Shown here piece by piece: positions 35,098 to 43,418 of a stretch of 64,000 nucleotides of DNA. The DNA is from Sphingorhabdus_B arenilitoris. GTDB lineage: Bacteria > Pseudomonadota > Alphaproteobacteria > Sphingomonadales > Sphingomonadaceae. The translations under genes were made by a program, and so were the position numbers. The notes under the pieces were generated by a model that searched no databases, had not been told where the DNA came from, and was given only the letters and a program-made list of their open reading frames with translations. The stretch is taken from NCBI RefSeq assembly GCF_042651485.1, contig NZ_JBHSDH010000013.1:1674001-1738000 (forward strand), read 5' to 3'. Every line of letters starts with the position of its first letter. Within the stretch, counting starts at the first letter, position 1.

Positions 35098-37355
35098 GCG
35101 GCACCGATGAAAAGGCGGAAATAGCCGCCGCAAAAAATCCGCCGAAGAAAAAAGGCAAATGGACCCGCCGCGCGTTTATTGGCGCAGGGGCGCTGACCGG
35201 TGGGGCATTGATTGTCGGAGTTGCGGTGCGGCCCGGCAACCCTACGGGCAAGCTGAAATCGATGCTCGCAACCGGCGATGGCGAAGCGTTGATTAACGCC
35301 TGGGTCAAAATCGCCCCAGACAATATTGTAACCGCCATCGTCCCCCATGCCGAAATGGGCCAAGGTGCGCATTCGGCCTTAGCCCAGATGCTCGCCGATG
35401 AATTGGATGCCGATTGGAACAAGGTTGAAATTATGGAAGCGCCCGGCGTCGCGCTTTATGCCGGGGCAGACATCGGCCGCGAATTTCTGGTCCCCGAATT
35501 GGAGGTGCCGAATATTTTGGAACCCACGGTTCAGGGCACTTTCCTGAAGCTTGCCGACATGATGTCGATTGGTTTTACCGGTGGCAGTTTTTCGATACGG
35601 GGCGCGGGCAACCGCAGCTTGCGAACCGCTGGCGCAGCGGCTCGGCAAATGTTGATCGCCGCAGCAGCCGAAAAATGGGGTGTGCCAGCAGCGGAAATAT
35701 CCACCGCCAAATCCATGCTGACCCACACGGCTTCCGGCAAGTCAGCGACCTATGGCGAATTTGCCGCCGCCGCCGCTCTACAAGATATGCCGGTGAAACC
35801 GCCGCGTAAGACACCCGATCAATATCGGCTGATGGGTAAAGCCATTGCGCGCAAAGATATTCCGGCCAAGGTCGATGGAAGCGCGATATTCGGCATAGAT
35901 GCCAAAGTGGACGGCATGAAATATGCCGCCGTCAAAGCGCCGCCGGTGACCGGCGCTCGGGTGGAAAAAATGGATGCTTCGGCGGCAAAATCGATGCCGG
36001 GCATATTGCAAATATTGAATATGGGCGATTTTGTAGCGGTGATTGCCGACGGATATTGGCAGGCGCAGCAAGCGTTGGGCACCATCACCGCCGCCTATTC
36101 CAAGACCGAAGGCGATAGCGCCGATCAAACGGCCATATTTGCGGCTTATGCCAAAGCATTGGACGCAGCAGGCGCAGATGGCGGCGATGTCGAAAGCGAA
36201 AAAGGCGATGCCGCCGCTGCATTTGCGAGCGCCGCAAAAAAGGTGAAAGCCGAATATCAGGCCCCCTTTCTGGCCCATGCAACGATGGAGCCGATGAATT
36301 GCACCGCGCGGGTGAAGGATGGGCGCTGCGACCTGTGGGTGGGCACGCAAAATCCGCTTGGCGTCCGCCGCGATGTCGCAGCGGCCATTGGCATTGGCGA
36401 AGATAACGTAACCGTGCATAACGCCTATCTCGGCGGCGGATTTGGGCGGCGCAGCGATAGCGACGTCCCCGTAATGGCAGCACGGCTCGCCAAGGCAGCG
36501 GGTTATCCAGTCAAAATGATCTGGTCACGCGAAGAAGATACAGCGCAAGATCATTACCGCCCGTCTGCCATTAGCCGGTTTGAAGCCGGGATCGACGCGA
36601 ATGGCAAATTGATAAGTTGGAATAATATCCACACGCATTCATTCGATCCCAAAGAAGCGCCGACCATGCCCTATTATGACATTGACAATCATCTGATCCG
36701 CAAGGTGGACGTCCCTATGCATTTGCGTTTTGGTCCGTGGCGCTCGGTCGATCATAGCCAGCATAGCTGGTTCATTGAAAGCTTTCTGGACGAAGTTTCG
36801 GAGGCGGCAGGTAAAGACCCGCTGGAAATGCGGCGGATGCTGCTGCAAAATGCGCCGCGCCATCTGGCGGTGCTCAACAAAGCTGCCGAAATGGCGGGTT
36901 GGGGCAAGCCGCTGCCTGCCGGGCATGGCCGCGGCATTGCCATCGCCGCCTCCTTTGGTTCGATAGTTGCCGAGGTGGCAGAGGTCGATTTAACCAGCGT
37001 TAAACCTAGGGTAACAAAAGTATTTTGCTGCGCCGATGTGGGTTTTGCCATGAACCCCGGCGGCGTAAAAGCCCAGATGGAGAGCGCCGTGATAGATGGT
37101 CTGAGCGCCGCGCTTTATGGCGAAATTACTGTGAAGGATGGCGCGGTTCAGCAAAGCAATTTCCACGATTACCAAATGCTGCGCATCAATGAAGCGCCGC
37201 AGATCATAGTGGAGATCATCAACGGCGATCCGGATCGTCCCGGCGGCGCGGGTGAACCCGGCCTGCCGCCGGTTGCACCTGCCGTTACCAATGCGATCCG
37301 GGCCGCAGGCGGCAAACGGATATATCAGCTGCCGATTGCAAAGCATTTCGCATGA
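35094..37355 (+). CDS. Molybdopterin-binding subunit of a molybdenum hydroxylase (IorB-like), Tat-exported
   Basis: A 753-residue large subunit. A twin-arginine signal 'WTRRAFIGAGALTGGALIVG' near residues 22-41 predicts export of the folded complex to the periplasm. Mo-cofactor motifs include 'PHAEMGQGAHSALAQMLADEL', 'GSFSIRGAGNRSLR', 'LGGGFGRRSDSDVPVMAARLA', 'FGPWRSVDHSQHSWFIESFLDE', 'CCADVGFAMNPGGVKAQMES' and the active-site Glu region 'GGAGEPGLPPVAPAVTNAI'. Such enzymes hydroxylate N-heterocycles or oxidise aldehydes; the substrate cannot be read. The following genes encode a lipoprotein cytochrome c, XdhC and a MocA-like enzyme, a complete module for electron transfer and cofactor maturation. 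Confidence 0.93.
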   Translation: MSGTDEKAEIAAAKNPPKKKGKWTRRAFIGAGALTGGALIVGVAVRPGNPTGKLKSMLATGDGEALINAWVKIAPDNIVTAIVPHAEMGQGAHSALAQMLADELDADWNKVEIMEAPGVALYAGADIGREFLVPELEVPNILEPTVQGTFLKLADMMSIGFTGGSFSIRGAGNRSLRTAGAAARQMLIAAAAEKWGVPAAEISTAKSMLTHTASGKSATYGEFAAAAALQDMPVKPPRKTPDQYRLMGKAIARKDIPAKVDGSAIFGIDAKVDGMKYAAVKAPPVTGARVEKMDASAAKSMPGILQILNMGDFVAVIADGYWQAQQALGTITAAYSKTEGDSADQTAIFAAYAKALDAAGADGGDVESEKGDAAAAFASAAKKVKAEYQAPFLAHATMEPMNCTARVKDGRCDLWVGTQNPLGVRRDVAAAIGIGEDNVTVHNAYLGGGFGRRSDSDVPVMAARLAKAAGYPVKMIWSREEDTAQDHYRPSAISRFEAGIDANGKLISWNNIHTHSFDPKEAPTMPYYDIDNHLIRKVDVPMHLRFGPWRSVDHSQHSWFIESFLDEVSEAAGKDPLEMRRMLLQNAPRHLAVLNKAAEMAGWGKPLPAGHGRGIAIAASFGSIVAEVAEVDLTSVKPRVTKVFCCADVGFAMNPGGVKAQMESAVIDGLSAALYGEITVKDGAVQQSNFHDYQMLRINEAPQIIVEIINGDPDRPGGAGEPGLPPVAPAVTNAIRAAGGKRIYQLPIAKHFA

Positions 37356-37369
37356 GAAGGAACACCGAT

Positions 37370-37840
37370 ATGCACAGCCCCGCCAAAAAAACGGCATGTC
37401 TTTTGGGCGGCGCAATATTTGCCGCTTTGTTGGCCAGTTGCGGGTCCAAGCCGGCAGAGGAGCCAACCGAGCAAATTATCGTGCGGCAACCAGGCGACGC
37501 TGCAGCAGCATCCGTTGCCGCAGGCCCAGCGGATTTGGTCGCGGCCGGGAAAGCCGCCTTTGCCGCCTGCGCCGGATGCCATTCGGTTGCAGCAGATGGC
37601 GCATCAGGCGCTGGACCGAATTTACATGGCGTCGCTGGCCGCAAAGCAGGCAGCTTAACCGGCTTTGCCTATAGCGGCGCGATGACCGCGTCCGGCATCA
37701 TCTGGACCCCGGAAGCGCTTGACCGCTATATCGCCAACCCTGCTGCCGTGATGCCGGGAACATCGATGGTCGCTGGCGCGGTGAGCGATGCCGATGACCG
37801 GGCGGCGATTATCGCCTATCTATCCAGCCTGTCAAAATAA
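37370..37840 (+). CDS. Lipoprotein cytochrome c, electron acceptor of the Mo hydroxylase
   Basis: A 156-residue class I cytochrome c. The N-terminus has a lipobox 'FAALLASCG' with the modified Cys, so it is tethered to a membrane on the periplasmic side. One haem site 'CAGCH' and an axial Met in 'VMPGTSMV' are visible, with 'GPNLHGVAGRKAGSLTGFAYS' typical of cytochrome c-550-like proteins. I choose ATG 37370 because GAAGGAA lies about 8 bp upstream; ATG 37352 overlapping the previous stop is the alternative. It likely carries electrons from the IorAB-like enzyme to the respiratory chain. Confidence 0.92.
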   Translation: MHSPAKKTACLLGGAIFAALLASCGSKPAEEPTEQIIVRQPGDAAAASVAAGPADLVAAGKAAFAACAGCHSVAADGASGAGPNLHGVAGRKAGSLTGFAYSGAMTASGIIWTPEALDRYIANPAAVMPGTSMVAGAVSDADDRAAIIAYLSSLSK

Positions 37841-37877
37841 CGGCCGTTGGCGGGGTCAAATTAAGGGCAAAGCAGCA

Positions 37878-38843
37878 TTGGATAATCGGCGCATATTCGG
37901 CTTTTTATGGGACAAGATCTCCAATCGCCAAGATTGCGTCCTCGTCACTATTTTATCGGTAGAAGGATCATCGATGCGCAATCCAGGGGCGCATATGGGC
38001 GTTTGCGCCGACGGAAGCTTCGCAGGATCATTGTCCGGCGGCTGTATTGAAAATGCGGTGGTTGCCGAAGCCTTACTGGCGCTGAAAAATGGCTGTCCCC
38101 GCGTCACCCGATTTGGTGCAGGATCGCCCTATATGGATATAAAACTGCCCTGCGGCGGCGGGCTGGATATCCATTTTCAACCGATAAATGCGCCCAAATT
38201 CATCGAACAATGCGCAGGGGCGATAGCAAAGCGAGCCCCATTTGCCCTCAGCCTGCCTATAACCGGGGACCCTATCGATTGCGGCGACGCGGCATTTCTG
38301 GCGGGCTGGCGGCCGATCACCATCGGTTCAGGCGGTGCCATTGTCGGTCATTGGCCTGCGCCCAAATTGCAGGTCATCGGCCACGGTGCTGCGACCGAGA
38401 GCCTGTGCCGTTTGGCGGTCAGCATGGATTTGGATGTGCGCGTCCTAACCCCCGACGCCGCGTTGGCCGCGCGGTTATCGGATACAGTGCAGGACAGGGT
38501 TCTGCTCCGCACGCCGCAAGATATAAAATCATTGGAAAGCGACCCGTGGACCGCAACGATATTCCTGTTCCATGACCATGATTGGGAAGGATATTTGATC
38601 CGGGAAGCGTTAGCCCAGCCGCATTTTTACATCGGCGCGATGGGCGGACGCCGCGCACACAGCAGCCGTGTCCAAGCCCTGTCGGCGCTCGGCATAACAT
38701 CGCCCGCAATCAGCAGCATAAAAGCCCCTATCGGCCTGTTCCATTCCGCCCGCGATCCAGATACCTTGGCGTTATCGGCATTGGCGCAGATTATCCAATG
38801 CTATCAAGAGGCAGACTTCACCTTGGCGCGGCATCATGGGTGA
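37878..38843 (+). CDS. XdhC-family Mo-cofactor insertion/sulfuration factor
   Basis: A 321-residue protein with the XdhC/CoxI N-terminal motif 'VLVTILSVEGSSMRNPGAHMGV' and 'AGSLSGGCIENAV', then a Rossmann-type C-terminal domain ending with 'YIGAMGGRRAHSSRVQAL' and 'APIGLFHSARDPDTLALSALAQII'. XdhC proteins bind the molybdenum cofactor and promote its sulfuration and insertion into hydroxylases of this family. The start is uncertain: TTG 37878 ('MDNRRIFGFLWD') has AAGGG about 10 bp upstream, and no ATG gives a family-like N-terminus. The downstream MocA-like gene overlaps its 3' end by 8 bp. Confidence 0.88.
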   Translation: MDNRRIFGFLWDKISNRQDCVLVTILSVEGSSMRNPGAHMGVCADGSFAGSLSGGCIENAVVAEALLALKNGCPRVTRFGAGSPYMDIKLPCGGGLDIHFQPINAPKFIEQCAGAIAKRAPFALSLPITGDPIDCGDAAFLAGWRPITIGSGGAIVGHWPAPKLQVIGHGAATESLCRLAVSMDLDVRVLTPDAALAARLSDTVQDRVLLRTPQDIKSLESDPWTATIFLFHDHDWEGYLIREALAQPHFYIGAMGGRRAHSSRVQALSALGITSPAISSIKAPIGLFHSARDPDTLALSALAQIIQCYQEADFTLARHHG

Positions 38844-39438
38844 AGGGCGGGCGGAGTTTTCCCAATTGGTGCTGGCCATTTTGGCGGCCGGAGCATCGCA
38901 GCGCTTTGGGCAAGCCGACAAGCTGACCGCAGATTTGCGGGGTAAAATGCTCGGCCATCATGTCACCGATAATTTGTCCGGTTTGGATTTCATGCGCCGC
39001 GTCATAATTGCATCGGCCCCCGATCATGAATGTACCGCAGGATGGCAAAGAGCGGGATTTGAAATTGCGGTCAATGGTGAGGCCCAAAGCGGCCTAGGCA
39101 CATCGGCCGCGTTGGCCGCGTGCATCGCACGGGGTGCTGGCGCGGCTGGCCTGATCATCTGCCTCGCTGATATGCCCTTTATCACGGTGCAGCATATTGA
39201 GCGCTTGGCCGAAAGCTGGGATGGTTCAGATGGCGCAATGGTCGCATCGGATAGCGGGCAAGCGGCTTCGCCCCCTGCGTTATTTGGCGCGGGCCATTTT
39301 GACATGCTGTCCCGCTTAACCGGCGACAGCGGAGCGCGCTCCCTATTGCCGGGTGCACAGCTGGTCAGTTTCGAAAGCGCAGCGCTCACCGATATTGACC
39401 GGCCGGAAGATTTGGCCAAAGCAAGGGACCGGGCCTAG
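38836..39438 (+). CDS. MocA-like molybdenum cofactor nucleotidyltransferase
   Basis: A 200-residue GT-A-fold nucleotidyltransferase of the MobA/MocA group. Motifs are 'LVLAILAAGASQRFGQADKL' (nucleotide loop), 'GLGTSAALAACI' and 'GLIICLADMPFIT' with the metal-binding Asp, and 'PPALFG'. MocA converts molybdopterin to the cytosine dinucleotide form used by enzymes of the xanthine-oxidase family, which matches the upstream hydroxylase genes. The XdhC gene overlaps its start by 8 bp. Ends 48 bp before the convergent glucokinase gene. Confidence 0.87.
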   Translation: MGEGRAEFSQLVLAILAAGASQRFGQADKLTADLRGKMLGHHVTDNLSGLDFMRRVIIASAPDHECTAGWQRAGFEIAVNGEAQSGLGTSAALAACIARGAGAAGLIICLADMPFITVQHIERLAESWDGSDGAMVASDSGQAASPPALFGAGHFDMLSRLTGDSGARSLLPGAQLVSFESAALTDIDRPEDLAKARDRA

Positions 39439-39486
39439 AAACCGGCCTCAATATCAGCAAATGATAAAGCGTTCGGTACTGCGCGA

Positions 39487-40473
39487 TTATGCGCAAACCA
39501 AGCTGCCATGTTCCTTAATAAAGGCACCGGCGGCGCCATAGAGCCCGGGCTGTTCATGCATCAGCTGCTTAACAGGGATTGTTTCCATCAAGCTTTCAAA
39601 CCGGCCTTTGGCCCGGAAACGCTCGCGAAAACCAGATGACGGCAGGCGATGCGCAATGCGGCTGCCCAGCCCGCCAGCCATCACCACCGAACGCGCGCCA
39701 TGGGCCAATGTAATATCCCCGGCGAACGACCCAAGGCATAAGCAGAAACGGTCAAAGGCCGCAGCGGCCACGCTATCTTCACCCGAAAGCGCCAATTGCC
39801 ACAGCGCCTTGTCATCAAGCTGCTTTGCCTGCTGCCCTTCCATTTCGGCAAATACCTTGTAAATAACCTGCAAACCCGGCCCCGCGACAATGCGTTCCAC
39901 CGACACACGGCGGTGATGTTCGCGCAGTTTTTGCAGCAGCCGGTCTTCGATCAAATCATGCGGCGCAAAATCGACATGACCCGCTTCGGTTTCTGTCACG
40001 TGATAGCCCGTTTCCATTTTCAGGACATGGGCCACGCCAAGGCCAGTGCCCGGCCCCAATATGGTAACAAGCCCGGTATCGGGTATGCGATGGTCCGGCC
40101 CGCAAATATGTTGGAACTGGTCATCACCCAGCAACGCCACGGCATGACCAACGGCACCAAAATCATTGATCAGCGTGAAGCGGTCTAAGCCAAGTTTTTC
40201 CGGTATCATTGCTGGACGGATCATCCAGCTATTGTTGGTCAGGTGCAGCACCTCACCGCCAACATGTCCAGCAACGGCGATTGCGCCGCTCCTCGGCAAT
40301 TCGCGGCCAATCTCCCGGCCATAGGCCTGCCACGCGGTTTGCAAACTTGGATGTTCCCCGCTTTTCAACGTCAATTGATCGTCGAGTGAGAGGATGCGGC
40401 CATCGTCGATGGTTGCGATGGCAAAACGCGCATGCGTCCCACCAATATCAGAAACTACGATTTCTTCGGTCAT
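39487..40473 (-). CDS. glk: Glucokinase
   Basis: A 328-residue cytosolic kinase that phosphorylates glucose with ATP. The bacterial Glk signatures are clear: 'VSDIGGTHARFAIA' (phosphate loop), 'LTLINDFGAVGHAVALLG' (catalytic Asp), 'GPGTGLGVAHVL', 'TEAGHVDFAPHD' and 'FCLCLGSFAGDITLAHGARSVVMAGG'. I start it at ATG 40473, where the conserved N-terminus begins; a GTG at 40506 would add eleven residues. A TGACAGCGTTGTCA palindrome 148 bp upstream matches the LacI-type operators of the nearby sugar locus, placing glk as the entry to glycolysis for glucose released there. Confidence 0.95.
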   Translation of the reverse strand: MTEEIVVSDIGGTHARFAIATIDDGRILSLDDQLTLKSGEHPSLQTAWQAYGREIGRELPRSGAIAVAGHVGGEVLHLTNNSWMIRPAMIPEKLGLDRFTLINDFGAVGHAVALLGDDQFQHICGPDHRIPDTGLVTILGPGTGLGVAHVLKMETGYHVTETEAGHVDFAPHDLIEDRLLQKLREHHRRVSVERIVAGPGLQVIYKVFAEMEGQQAKQLDDKALWQLALSGEDSVAAAAFDRFCLCLGSFAGDITLAHGARSVVMAGGLGSRIAHRLPSSGFRERFRAKGRFESLMETIPVKQLMHEQPGLYGAAGAFIKEHGSLVCA

Positions 40474-40620
40474 AATAAAAAGGTTCCGTCCCTCAAAACC
40501 AAGCACTTACCCGCTATACAGTCAAGTCAGGAAAGGCTTTCGTGATGAAGGCCAGCATTTTCTCCCTACCCAATATTCATCCGCCGCATGTCCCCACATC
40601 AGCGGCTGATGACATCTGGA

Positions 40621-40634
40621 TGACAGCGTTGTCA
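40621..40634. promoter_or_regulatory. Candidate LacI-family operator upstream of glucokinase
   Basis: TGACAGCGTTGTCA has both TGACA/TGTCA half-sites with a GCGT centre. It lies in the 237-bp gap between glk (leftward) and the halogenase-like gene, 148 bp upstream of the glk start. No other gene in that gap is convincing. It fits the same predicted regulon as the sites at 46.6, 46.7, 49.1 and 53.7 kb. Confidence 0.65.
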
Positions 40635-40710
40635 GGAAAAGGCAAGCGATTCTATCCTGTTTTAGGCCAGTTCCCGTTATTTTATTTCATCAATGTAACG
40701 ATCAAAGCCA

Positions 40711-42225
40711 TTATTGCGCCACAATATGTTCGGCGATATAATCTTCATGCGGCGGCATATGATCAACCGATGCGTCGATGGTTTGCAGCATCGCGGCAAG
40801 CCTGCGCCGCACCTCTTCAGTATCTACCATATCGGCGAAGGGATGATAACGCGCCCCGCCGAAATTCTGCCCCGTCAGCACCGCGAGCCAATTGGCCGCT
40901 TTGAACAATTCCTCTTCTTTATAGGAAATCTGTCCGCAGGCGTGAAACAGGTCGATTTTCCGTTGCAGGCTGTCCGGGTTTTTCCGGTTTTTCCCAAATC
41001 GCCAAAATTCGGAATCTTCGCGGCTGGTGGCGTTATAATGGAGGATGAGGAAATCCCGGATATATTCATATTCCTCGGCCGTGCGCCGATTATATTCGGC
41101 GGTGACATGGGGGTCAAAATCCTTGCTGGGGAAAAAGGCCATAAGCCGCAATAGCGCGGATTGGATCATGTGGATCGATGTGGATTCGAGCGGCTCCATA
41201 AAGCCGGACGATAATCCCAGCGCCACGCAATTTTTCACCCAGCTTTTTTTGCGCCGACCCGTGGTGAAACGCAATTGCCGCGGATCGGCAAGCGGCTTTC
41301 CATCCAGACTGGCGAGCAACGTCGCCAAAGCCGCATCATCGCTGATATATTCATTGCAATAGACATGACCGTTGCCAATCCGGTTCTGCAAACCGATGCG
41401 CCATTGCCATCCGGCATCATGCGCCGTGGCCCGGGTATAAGGCAGCGGGGGCCCCGCATTTTCACACGGCACCGCAATCGCACTGTTGCAAGGTAGCCAA
41501 TGGGACCAGTCTTCATAGCCCGCCTGCAACGTCTGCTCGATCAGCAACCCGCGAAAGCCGGTGCAGTCGATGAACAAATCGGCGCTGATTTGAGTGCCAT
41601 TGTCCAACAGCACCGATTCCAAAAATCCATCATCGGCGCGTTGATGCACATGGGCGACCTTTGCCTCGATACGGGTAACGCCCAACCCCTCGCTATATTC
41701 ACGCAGGAAACGGGCAAATAGGCCAGCATCGAAATGAAAGGCATAGGCAATGGACGCGAGCGGCGATCGTTCGATATTCAGCGGACGGGTGAATTTCCCG
41801 GCGCGCGCGGCAACGGCCTGAAGCGCATAATCCTCAAGCGGCCGCATATCCCCCGTTTGACGCATTTTCATCCAATAATGGTGAAAGGATATGCCCTGCA
41901 TATCATAGCCATATTTGCCAAAGGGATGCATATATCTCTCCCCCTTGGCGCCCCAATTCACAAATTCGATCCCCAGCTTAAATGTCGCATTGGTCCGGCG
42001 GACAAATTCATTTTCGTCTATGCCGAGCATCTCGATAAAATTGAGGATCGGCGGAATCGTCGCCTCTCCGACACCCACCGTGCCGATCTCTTCGGATTCG
42101 ACGAGGGTGATTTTGGCCGAGCGCCCCAAAGTGCGAGCGATTGCCGATGCAGCCATCCAACCGGCAGTACCGCCGCCTATGATGAGGATTTTCTTGATGG
42201 CCCGGTCCAAGTCAAATTCTCCCAC
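40711..42225 (-). CDS. Flavin-dependent halogenase-family protein (tryptophan halogenase-like), copy 1
   Basis: A 504-residue flavoprotein of the PrnA-like family. FAD loop 'IIGGGTAGWMAASAIA', the family motif 'GTVGVGEATIPPI', the catalytic-lysine segment 'ATFKLGIEFVNW' (Lys83), 'GWQWRI' (W-x-W) and 'GFMEPLESTSIHMIQ' (catalytic Glu) are all intact. True substrate and even halogenation are unproven for the many copies in sphingomonad, Caulobacter and Xanthomonas polysaccharide loci. It follows the cupin-like gene by 29 bp and probably forms a two-gene operon with it, beside the receptor gene. Confidence 0.92.
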   Translation of the reverse strand: MGEFDLDRAIKKILIIGGGTAGWMAASAIARTLGRSAKITLVESEEIGTVGVGEATIPPILNFIEMLGIDENEFVRRTNATFKLGIEFVNWGAKGERYMHPFGKYGYDMQGISFHHYWMKMRQTGDMRPLEDYALQAVAARAGKFTRPLNIERSPLASIAYAFHFDAGLFARFLREYSEGLGVTRIEAKVAHVHQRADDGFLESVLLDNGTQISADLFIDCTGFRGLLIEQTLQAGYEDWSHWLPCNSAIAVPCENAGPPLPYTRATAHDAGWQWRIGLQNRIGNGHVYCNEYISDDAALATLLASLDGKPLADPRQLRFTTGRRKKSWVKNCVALGLSSGFMEPLESTSIHMIQSALLRLMAFFPSKDFDPHVTAEYNRRTAEEYEYIRDFLILHYNATSREDSEFWRFGKNRKNPDSLQRKIDLFHACGQISYKEEELFKAANWLAVLTGQNFGGARYHPFADMVDTEEVRRRLAAMLQTIDASVDHMPPHEDYIAEHIVAQ

Positions 42226-42254
42226 TGCTAATATATTTTTCGCATCGCCGCATG

Positions 42255-43268
42255 TTACGCTTTGCCTAAGCTATTCATAATGAAACCCAATATAGAATTG
42301 GTCCGCTGCGCACTGGGGGCACCCAATACACCGCGTGCATGGGGCGGGATATGGTCTGCTGCGCGGGTGGCGCCTTCTTCAAACACATAATTGTCGAAAT
42401 AGGCGCGCCAAGCCTGTTTTTCCGCCAGCGGGCGTTCCCGTAATGCCAGCATGGAAAGGGCCAGTGCCTGCATTTGGAGTGGGAATTGGCTGCTGGACCA
42501 CCAATAGTTGACGAGCATGTTAAATGATCCGTCCGCCTCCACATGATGCCACCATAAAGGGGGCAAAAACAGAGCATCACCCGGCTCCAATTCAACAATA
42601 ATCGCCGCCTCCATCGCCTGACGAAAACGGGGATACTTCGCAAAATCGGGATTGGCAAAATCAACAAGGCTTGCAGGTGGTCCCGCCATATTAAATTCCA
42701 GCGGGCCGATATAGAGATTGCCAATTTGGTCCGGCGGAAAAATGGTGAAACGCCGTTTGCCTGAAATGGCACAGGCGATATTGAAATCTGAATCAAAATG
42801 GGCGGCAACGCGTGATCGATTGCCGATCCATAGTCGCGGTTCAATTCTGCCATCCAATAATGGCATCCGGTTTTCCTGTGCAAATTGCGGAACAAAATGC
42901 GAGGCAGGGACCGATCCTGCATATATCGCCATAGGATCATCTTGCCCAGTCAGTTCGATCATTTTGTCCAGCAAGGCGGGTAACGGCGCATTGCGTCGTT
43001 CGAAATTGAATCCCCGCATTTGGGGATCGTAAAAATGACGGCCTGCCTGCGTCCCCGGTGCAAAGAATGTTTCAATCATCGCGCCATTATAGAGACCACG
43101 TAAATAGGCCGATAAGTTTTCTGGCGATTGAATTGCGGCTTTGGTTGCTGGCCAATCAGCTACCAGAGCGCGGAAGATAGCAGGGGTCCCGGAATTTAGA
43201 ATGCCGTCTTCGAATAAAGGGCGGTCAACGTCATGATATTCAGCAATGGGTTCAACGGGGACAGTCAA
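42255..43268 (-). CDS. Cupin-like/JmjC-type Fe(II)-2OG oxygenase-fold protein
   Basis: A 337-residue protein of the cupin_8 family. The metal triad is visible as His-x-Asp in 'RVAAHFDSDFNIACAISG' and the distal His in 'PPLWWHHVEADGSFNMLVNYWW', with 'GKRRFTIFPPDQIGNLY' between them. Proteins of this group are hydroxylases acting on proteins or small molecules, and they are common partners of halogenase-like genes and TonB-dependent receptors in this order of bacteria. Upstream of the halogenase copy 1 and downstream of the receptor, separated from the latter by a strong terminator. Confidence 0.87.
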   Translation of the reverse strand: MTVPVEPIAEYHDVDRPLFEDGILNSGTPAIFRALVADWPATKAAIQSPENLSAYLRGLYNGAMIETFFAPGTQAGRHFYDPQMRGFNFERRNAPLPALLDKMIELTGQDDPMAIYAGSVPASHFVPQFAQENRMPLLDGRIEPRLWIGNRSRVAAHFDSDFNIACAISGKRRFTIFPPDQIGNLYIGPLEFNMAGPPASLVDFANPDFAKYPRFRQAMEAAIIVELEPGDALFLPPLWWHHVEADGSFNMLVNYWWSSSQFPLQMQALALSMLALRERPLAEKQAWRAYFDNYVFEEGATRAADHIPPHARGVLGAPSAQRTNSILGFIMNSLGKA

Positions 43269-43364
43269 ATCAAACTCCTATAGGGCAGATGATTGGCGAT
43301 CATTACCTTGGCCGTCAATGGCCAGCTGTCATCCAATGTCCGAAAATCGATCATCCTAAAAGAA

Positions 43365-43394
43365 AAATGGCGGCCGTTTTAAGGGCCGCCATTT
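43365..43394 (-). terminator. Rho-independent terminator of the receptor gene
   Basis: An 11-bp stem AAATGGCGGCC paired with GGCCGCCATTT around an 8-base loop. On the minus strand the hairpin is followed by TTCTTTTAGG, so it terminates the leftward receptor transcript 25 bp after its stop and separates it from the cupin-halogenase pair. Confidence 0.88.
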
Positions 43395-43418
43395 CCTGTT
43401 ATTCAATTGCTCTTGGGA

